Source: Alphaproteobacteria bacterium
Lineage (GTDB): Bacteria; Pseudomonadota; Alphaproteobacteria; UBA9219
Assembly: GCA_028866275.1 (NCBI GenBank)
Contig: JAGWIK010000019.1
Span: 1 to 38,581, forward strand
DNA: 38,581 nucleotides
Direction of reading: 5' to 3'
Shown here: piece by piece, positions 22,714 to 29,785 of the stretch
Layout: every line of letters begins with the position of its first letter
Numbering within the stretch: the stretch's first letter is position 1
Program-made: the position numbers and the translations under genes
The notes under the pieces: model-generated
Seen by the model: only the letters and a program-made list of their open reading frames with translations
Told to the model about the DNA's origin: nothing
Databases searched by the model: none

Positions 22714-24801
22714 CTACGCCGGAGCGAAGGGCCGGCGTCGCGCCACTCCTGCCGCAGGCTTTTCCGCGCCGCGATTGCGCGGCACAAGTGATTCTGCAGG
22801 GTCCGGGGTCACGTTGATGGGGATGTCCGTATCCCCGTGCTTTACCGCCGGGCCGACGGGCGCGCCACCCTGAAGTTCTTCCTTTGTCAGGGGCGCGCCG
22901 ATTCTGTTGTGTCGGTTGGCGACAAGGCCGGTCTCTCGTTGCGGATCGGGGGACGCCGCCGCGGCGTTTGTCGCGGCGGGCGGTTGCGCGGCTGCGGGCC
23001 CGGGCAGAGTTAAAGTGTCGAGCCGTCGTTGGAATGCCTTATAAGTTACCTTCACGTCATCGACCGGAAGGGCATAAATCCCGTTTGTCCAGCCTGCAAT
23101 AGGCGGTTGTTGATATGCCAAAGGCTGTGATGGTGCGGTTGCCAATGTGGGTGCGGGGGCGTTCTTCGTCGGAATCTCAGCCATTGCCGTGTGGGCCGCG
23201 TCTTCCGGCAGGGTTGCGGGGGCGGCAAGAATTTTTGGTGCGGCAGCGGGAGGAAGAATGTTTTGATCCTGCGGCGCGGTGTTTTTAAATTCCACGCCCT
23301 TGATCGCCGCGCCGTCGTGTTTATAGAAAGTGCACGACATTGCGGGCATGGCCTCGCCTTTGGCGTCGATGAACGCGCCGTCCTTGTGCATTCTGTCCAT
23401 GACCGCGGCGATGTCGTTCGCCAGTTCGGGCGACACGTTGCGCACCGTGATTTTGCCGCCATGCTGGCGCGCGGCGGCCAGAATCATGTGGCGCAGCGCG
23501 GCTTCGTTGACGATTTTATTGTCGGCGATAACCGTATTGTGCAACTGATACCGGCCCTGATGCACGGTGGCCAGCGCCGCGCCTCTGGCGTCGGTGACGA
23601 CGTCGTGGCCTTTGTCGTTTTTAGCCGCGCCGTACAGCGGATTGCCGTCTTCGTCCTTGATGTCCAGCAGCAGCCCCATCATCGCGGCATGACGCTGTTC
23701 CAGCCGTTCGCGCGTCGCCGTGCCGTCGCCGTCCATCGCCGGGGCGGACTCGCTGGCTGTGGGCGCGGGCGGCTTGATCGCATCGTCCGGATTTGCGGCC
23801 ATGGCAAGCCGTGTATTGATGGCCGCAAACAGCTTGGCGGCGTCGGCGGCTTTTTCTTTTCCAAGCTTCTGGTCGAGGCCGCGCTCGATCGACGCTTCAA
23901 TCGCGCGATAACCGAGCGCATCGTCGACGGCTTCTTTCAGGCGGATGACGGGCGCGCCCGTTTCCTTGTCGACGATGACGGCCTTGGTGCCGTCGATTTC
24001 GGCGGCGTATTTGTTTTTATCCAGCCCGTCGGCGATTTCCTGCAAAAGCGCTGCGTGTGGATCGATTGCAGGAGATTTTGCGCGCCCTTTAACGGCGTTG
24101 GCGATATTCTTGCGGTTGGCAAAACCGAGGGCCATGGCGGCCGCAAGGGCCAGCCCCGCGGGAACAGGCCAGTTGGTTTTCGCCCAGTTGAAGGCCGATG
24201 CCCAAAGACCGGTATTGCCGGCCGATGGGGCCGTTGGTGTTGCCTGAGCTGAAGCCGCGGCTGCGGGCGACGGGGCCGGGGCGGCGTTTGGCGCGTGCGC
24301 CGTCGGGGGCGCGACTTTTGCGGCAGCCGCGTGGGGTGTCTTTGCAGCGGGCGATGCGGCGTGCGGTTTGGCCGGATGGGGGCGCTGAGTCGTGGAGTCG
24401 TTGGCTTCGCGCAGCATATCGATCTGGGCCTGGACGACATCCTCGCTGAGGCTCATCGGCATGTTTTTCATGTCGACATGCGACGACCAGGTCGGCACCT
24501 GTGCATTGACTCCCATCGTCGCGATGGTTTCCACCAGCAGAACATCCTTAAGGGGAACCGTATTCGCAGTAGCTTGCATCGCGGTCAATGTTGACATCGT
24601 TTCCGGTGTGTTGGAAACGCCGGCGGGCGGGGCAAGCGGTTCTGCTTTAACTGGCGTCGTTGTTACAATCGGGTTTGTCGGCGCGGCCTGATGCGTTGTG
24701 CCGGCCAGAGCTTTGGCCGGTACGAGAAGGGAGAGGCTGACGAGCAGGCCGCGGAGAGAAGCGGAAAAACGGGTTCCAAAAGTCCGGGGATTATTCACCA
24801 T
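22714..24801 (-). CDS. Large exported Ala/Pro-rich protein of unknown function
   Basis: I do not recognise this 695-residue protein. A basic N-terminus and hydrophobic stretch (LRGLLVSLSLLVPAKALA, about 17-33) look like a signal peptide. A low-complexity His/Ala/Pro segment spans about 137-195 and is followed by a membrane helix (VPAGLALAAAMALGFA, about 213-228) and a basic stop-transfer sequence. Residues 245-330 are helical and charged. A compact region about 405-490 (NEAALRHMILAAARQHGGKI, then SPELANDIAAVMDRMHKDG) weakly recalls LPD-type domains of large polyvalent proteins; this is a guess. The tail is again Pro/Ala-rich with YALPVDDVKVTYKAFQRRL around 576-593. The ATG at 24801 has AAAGGGAAAGC upstream. 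It ends 2 bases after converging yqgE. Confidence 0.7.
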   Translation of the reverse strand: MVNNPRTFGTRFSASLRGLLVSLSLLVPAKALAGTTHQAAPTNPIVTTTPVKAEPLAPPAGVSNTPETMSTLTAMQATANTVPLKDVLLVETIATMGVNAQVPTWSSHVDMKNMPMSLSEDVVQAQIDMLREANDSTTQRPHPAKPHAASPAAKTPHAAAAKVAPPTAHAPNAAPAPSPAAAASAQATPTAPSAGNTGLWASAFNWAKTNWPVPAGLALAAAMALGFANRKNIANAVKGRAKSPAIDPHAALLQEIADGLDKNKYAAEIDGTKAVIVDKETGAPVIRLKEAVDDALGYRAIEASIERGLDQKLGKEKAADAAKLFAAINTRLAMAANPDDAIKPPAPTASESAPAMDGDGTATRERLEQRHAAMMGLLLDIKDEDGNPLYGAAKNDKGHDVVTDARGAALATVHQGRYQLHNTVIADNKIVNEAALRHMILAAARQHGGKITVRNVSPELANDIAAVMDRMHKDGAFIDAKGEAMPAMSCTFYKHDGAAIKGVEFKNTAPQDQNILPPAAAPKILAAPATLPEDAAHTAMAEIPTKNAPAPTLATAPSQPLAYQQPPIAGWTNGIYALPVDDVKVTYKAFQRRLDTLTLPGPAAAQPPAATNAAAASPDPQRETGLVANRHNRIGAPLTKEELQGGAPVGPAVKHGDTDIPINVTPDPAESLVPRNRGAEKPAAGVARRRPFAPA

Positions 24802-24991
24802 AATGCTTTCCCTTTCAAATTTCCGCCGTGCTGCGGGCCGATGCAAATAAAGGCGGCTGCGCCGCCGTGCCGAATGCTTTATTTATACGTTATAACCGGT
24901 GAAACTAAAAAACCATTCTGGCAACAAGTTGATAATTTAAGGTTAAATAACGCCGCCTTTATTCTTTGCATTCGTGATTTTTAACCATAAT
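24802..24991. promoter_or_regulatory. AT-rich divergent control region with leader hairpin and CtrA-like half-sites
   Basis: This spacer between the exported protein (minus) and the methyltransferase (plus) is much AT-richer than its neighbours. GGCGGC (24852-24857) and GCCGCC (24861-24866) form a hairpin that on the minus strand is followed by TTTATTT, so it could attenuate the exported-protein gene. TTAACCAT occurs at 24981-24988 on the plus strand, and TTAACCTT on the minus strand near 24944. These resemble CtrA half-sites, but short AT-rich matches arise easily. Confidence 0.3.
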
Positions 24992-25990
24992 ATGACGGGG
25001 TTCGCCCTTTACCCCATCGCCCGTTTTTTCATGTTCAACCCGTTGCAAGCCATCAGTCAAATGCCGTTCAGGGCGATGTACGGGGTGGCGCGGCTGCGGC
25101 AGGAAATTGTCGGGCTGGCGCAGGATTTCTGGAAGGACGGTCATTGGGAGCGCGAGCCGGACAATCTGGACGGTCTTGACGCGTCGCCGTCCGATGTCGC
25201 GCCGCCGCCGGTTCCGCAGAAAAACAGGCCGCGCGACGATTTATGGCATGCGATGCCCGGCGAGATTTCGGAAAAAATGTGGGGGCCGTTATGCGTGACG
25301 CCCGGCGATGTGGAAATTACCGAAGAGTTGATTGTGCCTTTGGGTATCAACAAGGATATGAATATCCTTGATCTGTCCGCAGGGCTGGGCAGCCGGTTGC
25401 GCAAGACCGTCGACGAATTCGGGGCCTATATCGACGGGTTCGAACCGGACGCGGGCATCGCCCAGCGCGGCATGGAATTGTCGAAAGCGTCGGGCCATGG
25501 CAAGCATGTTATCATCCGTCATTATGACCCGATGAATCTGGCCTCGCCGCGCAGCTATGATTGCGTCATTTCGCGGGAAACGATTTATCGCGTCGCGGAC
25601 AAGCAACGGTTCGTTCAGTCCGTTGCCGCCTGTTGCAAGAAAAAAGCGCAGATTTCATTCACCGACTATGTCGTCGATCCGGAATGCCGCGATCATCCGG
25701 CGATTGCCGCGTGGATGGAGGTCGAGAAGGGGGCCAACCCGCCCAGCCTTGTCGAAATGGCGGGGCTGTGGGCCAAGGCCGGTTTTACCTTGCGCGTGCA
25801 TGACGACCAGACCGATTATTATATGAAGGAAGTGCTGCGCGGTCTTGCGCGGTTTCTGGCTTTCATCAATACGGTCGACCCTACGCCCGAAACGCAGGCC
25901 GCGGTGCGCAAGCGGTTGAAGACCTGGACCTATCGTTTGGGTGCGTTTCAGGCGGGGATGAAGTTTTATCGCTTCTATGCGATGCGATAG
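24992..25990 (+). CDS. Class I SAM-dependent methyltransferase
   Basis: A 332-residue protein. Residues 1-100 form an N-terminal extension rich in helices with a Pro-rich linker. The Rossmann fold follows: motif I is NILDLSAGLGS with DGFEPDAGIAQRG after it, and SPRSYDCVISRETIYRV is the acidic post-motif strand. The C-terminal part contains SFTDYVVD and a long helical tail. The closest general resemblance is to phosphoethanolamine- or sterol-type methyltransferases, but the substrate is not evident. The start is uncertain: ATG at 24992 has no clear ribosome site, and a later ATG at about 25030 is possible. The 3' end overlaps the converging oxyR by 16 bases. Confidence 0.8.
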   Translation: MTGFALYPIARFFMFNPLQAISQMPFRAMYGVARLRQEIVGLAQDFWKDGHWEREPDNLDGLDASPSDVAPPPVPQKNRPRDDLWHAMPGEISEKMWGPLCVTPGDVEITEELIVPLGINKDMNILDLSAGLGSRLRKTVDEFGAYIDGFEPDAGIAQRGMELSKASGHGKHVIIRHYDPMNLASPRSYDCVISRETIYRVADKQRFVQSVAACCKKKAQISFTDYVVDPECRDHPAIAAWMEVEKGANPPSLVEMAGLWAKAGFTLRVHDDQTDYYMKEVLRGLARFLAFINTVDPTPETQAAVRKRLKTWTYRLGAFQAGMKFYRFYAMR

Positions 25991-26859
25991 GCTTTGGCCA
26001 GCGCCGCCGCCATTTCGGCGATGACGTCGGCGCGCGCGCTGGTCTTGCGGAAAACGATGCCGATGCGGCGCGACGGTTGCGCGCCGGTAAAGCGGATATA
26101 GCGCAGCCCGTCATGTTTTTCCACCGCGACGGCGGGCATCAATGTCATCAATGACGGGTCGGCGCGCACCATCAGGCGCAGCGTTTCAAGGCTGGTGGCG
26201 CGGAAGCTTTTTTCTTCGCGCGCGCCGTGGGCGTGGCACACCGACAATGCCTGATCGCGCAGGCAGTGGCCTTCGTCAAGCAGCAGCAATTTTCGTCCGT
26301 CCAGATCGTCGATGCCGATTTGTTTGCGGTGGGCCAGTTCGTGCCGCGCGCTGACGGCCAGCAGGAACGCGTCGTCGAACAAAGGGTGCGCGTCGAGCGC
26401 GGGGTCTTCGACCGGCAGGGCCAGCAGGGCGGCGTCGATCGTCCCGGCTTTCAACTGTTCCGTCAGCCGTTCCGTTTTTTCTTCGGACAGTAAAATCTGC
26501 AGGCGCGGAAATGATTTCGCCAAAGCCGGCATGAAGGTGGGAAAAATATAGCTGGCCAGCGTCGGGATCGCGCCCAGCCGGAATTCACCCGCGCGCGGGT
26601 CGCGGATGGCGCGGGCGATGTCGTGGATTTGTTGTTCCGCCTCGGCCGCGACGCGCGCGGCGGCGGCGATGCGGCGGCCCGCGTCGGTGACGATGACGTT
26701 TTTGTTCGTGCGTTCGAACAGGCGCACACCCAGATAATCTTCCAGCTTCTTGATCTGCATGCTCAGCGTCGGCTGGCTGACATGACACAGATCGGCGGCG
26801 CGTTTGAAATTGCGCGTTTGCGCCACGGCGAGCAGGTAGTGAAGGTCGCGTAAATTCAT
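25975..26859 (-). CDS. oxyR: Hydrogen peroxide sensor and LysR-type activator OxyR
   Basis: A 294-residue LysR-family regulator. The N-terminal winged helix has FKRAADLCHVSQPTLSMQIK; the effector domain carries the peroxide-sensing pair Cys199 and Cys208 within LLDEGHCLRDQALSVC, at the same numbers as in E. coli OxyR. Oxidation to the disulfide should switch it to an activator. It is divergent from the small ORF-ahpC-ahpD genes, with an OxyR-type operator starting 5 bases upstream of its start codon, so it can both repress its own gene and activate the peroxidase genes. Its last codons overlap the end of the methyltransferase gene on the other strand. Confidence 0.96.
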   Translation of the reverse strand: MNLRDLHYLLAVAQTRNFKRAADLCHVSQPTLSMQIKKLEDYLGVRLFERTNKNVIVTDAGRRIAAAARVAAEAEQQIHDIARAIRDPRAGEFRLGAIPTLASYIFPTFMPALAKSFPRLQILLSEEKTERLTEQLKAGTIDAALLALPVEDPALDAHPLFDDAFLLAVSARHELAHRKQIGIDDLDGRKLLLLDEGHCLRDQALSVCHAHGAREEKSFRATSLETLRLMVRADPSLMTLMPAVAVEKHDGLRYIRFTGAQPSRRIGIVFRKTSARADVIAEMAAALAKAYRIA

Positions 26860-26863
26860 AACG

Positions 26864-26900
26864 ATAGTTATAATCTATTATAATCATAAAAACAATAGAT
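26864..26900 (+). promoter_or_regulatory. OxyR operator between oxyR and ahpC
   Basis: Four tetramers occur with exact 7-base spacing: ATAG (26864-26867), CTAT (26875-26878), ATAA (26886-26889), AGAT (26897-26900). The OxyR consensus is ATAG-N7-CTAT-N7-ATAG-N7-CTAT, so the first two are perfect, the third matches 3 of 4 and the fourth 2 of 4. It lies in the 5' untranslated region of oxyR and about 50-90 bases ahead of the small ORF that starts the ahpC transcript, suited to autorepression plus activation. Confidence 0.8.
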
Positions 26901-26951
26901 TTTACCAATGATGGAAAGCGACGCATGATGCATCGCGAAAGGAGACGGATC

Positions 26952-27107
26952 ATGAGCGATATCGACAGCTGGCTTCTGTTCTGCCGCACGCGGAACATGA
27001 ATATGGACGGGCCGTACGATTACGGCGAAACGGCGGAATGCCTGTGCGCCCGTCTTCTGGACTATGACGACAACAAACAAACCGAACAAGGAGAGATAGC
27101 ATGCTGA
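26952..27107 (+). CDS. Small Cys-containing protein translationally linked to ahpC
   Basis: A 51-codon ORF starts with ATG 7 bases behind a strong AAGGAGA ribosome site and overlaps the ahpC start by 7 bases. The product (MSDIDSWLLFCRTRNMNMDG...) is acidic and has four cysteines, Cys11, Cys30, Cys32 and the C-terminal Cys51, with a C-L-C pair at 30-32. No family is recognised. Position directly behind the OxyR operator and overlap with ahpC suggest co-expression under peroxide stress, either as a small redox protein or as a leader peptide that couples ahpC translation. Reality rests on the ribosome site, the overlap and the composition. Confidence 0.6.
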   Translation: MSDIDSWLLFCRTRNMNMDGPYDYGETAECLCARLLDYDDNKQTEQGEIAC

Positions 27108-27667
27108 CCGTAGGACAAAAATTACCGGCTTTCAACGTCAAGGCGACGGTGTCGACCGATATCGACAACGCTTTTGCCGATATCACGAACGAAAGCTATA
27201 AGGGCAAATGGCTGGTGCTGTTTGCGTGGCCGAAAGATTTCACCTTTGTCTGCCCCACCGAAATCGCCGAATTCGGCAAGATGAACGGGGATTTCAAGGA
27301 TCGCGATGCGCAGGTGCTGGGACTCAGCACCGACAGCGAGTTCGTCCATCTGGCGTGGCGTCAGCATCACAAGGATCTGAAAGATCTGCCGTTCCCGATG
27401 CTGGCCGACATCAAGCGCGAGATTTCGACTTCGCTGGGCATTCTCGACGCCGAAGCGGGGGTGGCGCAGCGCGCGACCTTTATCATCGACCCCGAAGGCA
27501 TTATCCGTTTCGTGATGGTGACCGACATGTCGGTGGGCCGCAATGTCAAGGAAGTGGTGCGTGTGCTCGACGCGTTGCAGACGGACGAGCTGTGCCCCTG
27601 TAACTGGCAGAAGGGCGGCGAAACCATCGACGTCAAGAAGGCGGTTGCCGACAGCAAGACGGTTTGA
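27101..27667 (+). CDS. ahpC: Alkyl hydroperoxide reductase AhpC (2-Cys peroxiredoxin)
   Basis: A 188-residue cytoplasmic peroxidase that reduces hydrogen peroxide and organic peroxides. The peroxidatic Cys51 lies in DFTFVCPTEIAEF; resolving cysteines are Cys165/Cys167 in TDELCPCNWQKGG, the three-Cys layout of AhpC proteins that work with AhpD rather than AhpF. No ahpF is present nearby and ahpD follows 61 bases later. The ATG has its own AAGGAG site inside the upstream small ORF. Regulation by OxyR is indicated by the operator upstream. A stem-loop with T-run behind the gene may make ahpC mRNA more abundant than ahpD. Confidence 0.96.
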   Translation: MLTVGQKLPAFNVKATVSTDIDNAFADITNESYKGKWLVLFAWPKDFTFVCPTEIAEFGKMNGDFKDRDAQVLGLSTDSEFVHLAWRQHHKDLKDLPFPMLADIKREISTSLGILDAEAGVAQRATFIIDPEGIIRFVMVTDMSVGRNVKEVVRVLDALQTDELCPCNWQKGGETIDVKKAVADSKTV

Positions 27668-27674
27668 GCCGGTT

Positions 27675-27709
27675 ATTCCTTCCCCGCCGCGGGGCGGGGA
27701 AGGAATTTT
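27675..27709 (+). terminator. Terminator or attenuator between ahpC and ahpD
   Basis: ATTCCTTCCCCGCC (27675-27688) and GGCGGGGAAGGAAT (27693-27706) form a perfect 14-base-pair stem with a GCGG loop, followed by four T (27706-27709). The T-run is short, so read-through to ahpD 20 bases further on is likely, or the stem protects the ahpC transcript. Confidence 0.75.
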
Positions 27710-27728
27710 CATCAGGAAAGGAAAAACA

Positions 27729-28256
27729 ATGTCTATCGATTCATTCAAGGAAATGCTGGCCGACACGGCCAAGGATATCAAATTGAACCTGTCCAAGGTT
27801 TTAAGCGAGGACGGCGCGCCGGGTCTGACGCAAAAACAGATTATGGGCACGGCCTTGGCGTCGGCGCATGCCACGCGCAGCCTGCCGCTGATCGCGGCGA
27901 TGACGGCGGAGGCCGCGACGGTGTTGAGCGGCGAGGAAATCGCCGCGGCCAAGGCGGCGGCGACCATTATGGCGATGAATAATGTGTATTACCGCTTTAT
28001 CCATCTGGCCGCCGACGACGAAGTCAAGAAAATGCCCGCCAATTTGCGCATGCAGGTTTTGGCCAATCCGGGCATTCCGAAGCTGGATTTCGAAATCGAA
28101 GCTTTGGCGGTGTCGGCCATCAATGGCTGCGGCATGTGCATGGAATCGCATGTGCATGAGGTGGTCGCGCAGGGGTTGTCCAAGCAGGGCGCGCAATCGG
28201 CCATACGCATCGCCGCGGTGATGAATGCGGCGGCACAGGCTGCCATTTCGGTATAA
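27729..28256 (+). CDS. ahpD: Alkyl hydroperoxidase AhpD
   Basis: A 175-residue helical protein that reduces AhpC. The active site INGCGMCMESHVHEV contains Cys134, Cys137 and His141, and Glu122 stands upstream. This is the same Glu-Cys-Cys-His proton relay as Glu118-Cys130-Cys133-His137 of Mycobacterium tuberculosis AhpD, shifted by four residues throughout. In that organism AhpD is reduced by dihydrolipoamide on SucB/DlaT, which Lpd recharges with NADH; here an lpdA gene follows directly. The ATG follows GAAAGGAAAAAC. A strong terminator stands behind the gene. Confidence 0.95.
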   Translation: MSIDSFKEMLADTAKDIKLNLSKVLSEDGAPGLTQKQIMGTALASAHATRSLPLIAAMTAEAATVLSGEEIAAAKAAATIMAMNNVYYRFIHLAADDEVKKMPANLRMQVLANPGIPKLDFEIEALAVSAINGCGMCMESHVHEVVAQGLSKQGAQSAIRIAAVMNAAAQAAISV

Positions 28257-28297
28257 AAAAGACGGAGCGTCCGACAGGATCGCGGTCTATTGCCAAG

Positions 28298-28340
28298 CGG
28301 AACGGTTGGGCCTAAATTGCGCCCAACCTTTTCCGTTTTT
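28298..28340 (+). terminator. Rho-independent terminator of the ahpCD operon
   Basis: GGTTGGGC (28304-28311) and GCCCAACC (28321-28328) form a perfect stem, extended by CGGAA (28298-28302) with TTCCG (28331-28335) across a small internal loop, then five T (28336-28340). It separates ahpD from lpdA, so lpdA probably has additional promoter input or depends on read-through. Confidence 0.85.
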
Positions 28341-28363
28341 CTGTCTTTTTCCCAAGGCGTCCC

Positions 28364-29770
28364 ATGTCAGAAACATCCTACGATCTTATCGTCATCGGTT
28401 CCGGCCCCGGCGGCTATGTCGCGGCCATTCGCGCGGCGCAGCTGGGCATGAAGGTCGCCTGCGTCGAAATGCGCGCCACGCTGGGCGGCACCTGTCTGAA
28501 TGTCGGCTGCATTCCGTCCAAGGCGTTGCTGGTCAGTTCGGAAAAATATGCCGAGGCGATGCACGGTCTGGCCGCCCACGGCGTGCGCGTCGGCACGGTG
28601 GGTTTTGATCTCGCCGCGATGATGGGGCACAAGGACAAGGTCGTCAAAGACAACACGGCCGGTATCGAATATCTGTTCAAGAAAAACAAGATCGACTGGC
28701 TGAAGGGCAAAGGCGCGATTGCCGCGGCGGGGCAGGTGACGGTGACGGGCGTGGACGGCGTCAAAACCTATGCCGCCAAAAACATCCTGATCGCCACGGG
28801 TTCGGAAAGCATGCCGTTGCCGGGCGTCACGGTTGACGAAAAACGCATCGTGACGTCGACGGGGGCGTTGGCGTTGGCGTCCGTGCCGAAAACCATGGTC
28901 ATTATCGGCGGCGGCGTTATCGGGCTGGAACTGGGGTCGGTTTATCAGCGTCTGGGGGCGCAGGTCACGGTGGTTGAATTCCTCGACCGCATTCTGCCGA
29001 CGATGGATGGCGAGATTTCCAAGACCATGCAAAAAGTTTTGTCCAAGCAGGGCATGCAGTTCAAGCTGGGTTCCAAGGTTACGTCCGCCGTCAATGACGG
29101 CGCGCAGGTATCGTTGGTGGTCGAACCCGCCGCGGGCGGCGCTGCGGAAAAAGTTCAGGCCGAGATTGTCTTGCTGGCGATCGGCCGCCGTCCCTTTACC
29201 GAAGGGTTGGGGCTGGAAAAAGTGGGGGTCAAGCTTGACGAACGCAAACGCGTCGCGGTCGATCACAAGTTCCAGACCAACGTGCCGGGCATTTATGCCA
29301 TCGGCGATGTCATTGTCGGCCCGATGCTGGCCCACAAGGCCGAAGACGAAGGCGTTGTTTGTGCCGAGATCATGGCGGGCCAGTCGGGCCATATCAATTA
29401 TGATGCGATCCCCGGCGTGGTGTACACCTGGCCGGAAGCCGCCAGCGTCGGCAAGACGGAAGAAGAATTGAAAAAAGCGGGCGTGCAGTACAAAACCGGC
29501 AAATTCCCGTTTTCAGCCAACGGCCGCGCGCGGGCGATGAATGAAACCGAGGGGTTTGTCAAAATCCTCGCCGATGCCGCGACGGACAAGGTGTTGGGCG
29601 CGCATATCGTCGGCGCCGACGCGGGCACGATCATCGCCGAGCTGGCCATGGCGATCGAATTCGGCGCCAGCAGCGAAGATGTCGCCCGCACCTGCCACGC
29701 GCATCCGACGCTTAACGAATGCGTCAAGGAAGCGGCGCTGGCGGTCGATAACCGCCCGATTCACATATAA
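28364..29770 (+). CDS. lpdA: Dihydrolipoamide dehydrogenase (E3)
   Basis: A 468-residue flavoprotein that oxidises dihydrolipoamide with NAD+ in 2-oxoacid dehydrogenase and glycine cleavage complexes. The FAD motif is VIGSGPGGYVAAI (about 11-23), the redox disulfide GGTCLNVGCIPSKALL (about 41-56), the NAD motif IIGGGVIGLELG (about 178-190), the second FAD motif YAIGDV, and the catalytic HAHPTLNE near the C-terminus. No E1 or E2 genes adjoin it. Its neighbours are ahpC and ahpD, so besides central metabolism it may reduce AhpD through a lipoylated E2. A terminator lies between ahpD and this gene. Confidence 0.97.
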   Translation: MSETSYDLIVIGSGPGGYVAAIRAAQLGMKVACVEMRATLGGTCLNVGCIPSKALLVSSEKYAEAMHGLAAHGVRVGTVGFDLAAMMGHKDKVVKDNTAGIEYLFKKNKIDWLKGKGAIAAAGQVTVTGVDGVKTYAAKNILIATGSESMPLPGVTVDEKRIVTSTGALALASVPKTMVIIGGGVIGLELGSVYQRLGAQVTVVEFLDRILPTMDGEISKTMQKVLSKQGMQFKLGSKVTSAVNDGAQVSLVVEPAAGGAAEKVQAEIVLLAIGRRPFTEGLGLEKVGVKLDERKRVAVDHKFQTNVPGIYAIGDVIVGPMLAHKAEDEGVVCAEIMAGQSGHINYDAIPGVVYTWPEAASVGKTEEELKKAGVQYKTGKFPFSANGRARAMNETEGFVKILADAATDKVLGAHIVGADAGTIIAELAMAIEFGASSEDVARTCHAHPTLNECVKEAALAVDNRPIHI

Positions 29771-29785
29771 ACCCAATGCTGTGAA

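Noticed and set aside
24941-24988. CtrA-regulated promoter for the methyltransferase gene
   Set aside because: Only isolated TTAACC half-sites in AT-rich DNA are present, without the full TTAA-N7-TTAA spacing; kept only as a weak note in the control-region feature.
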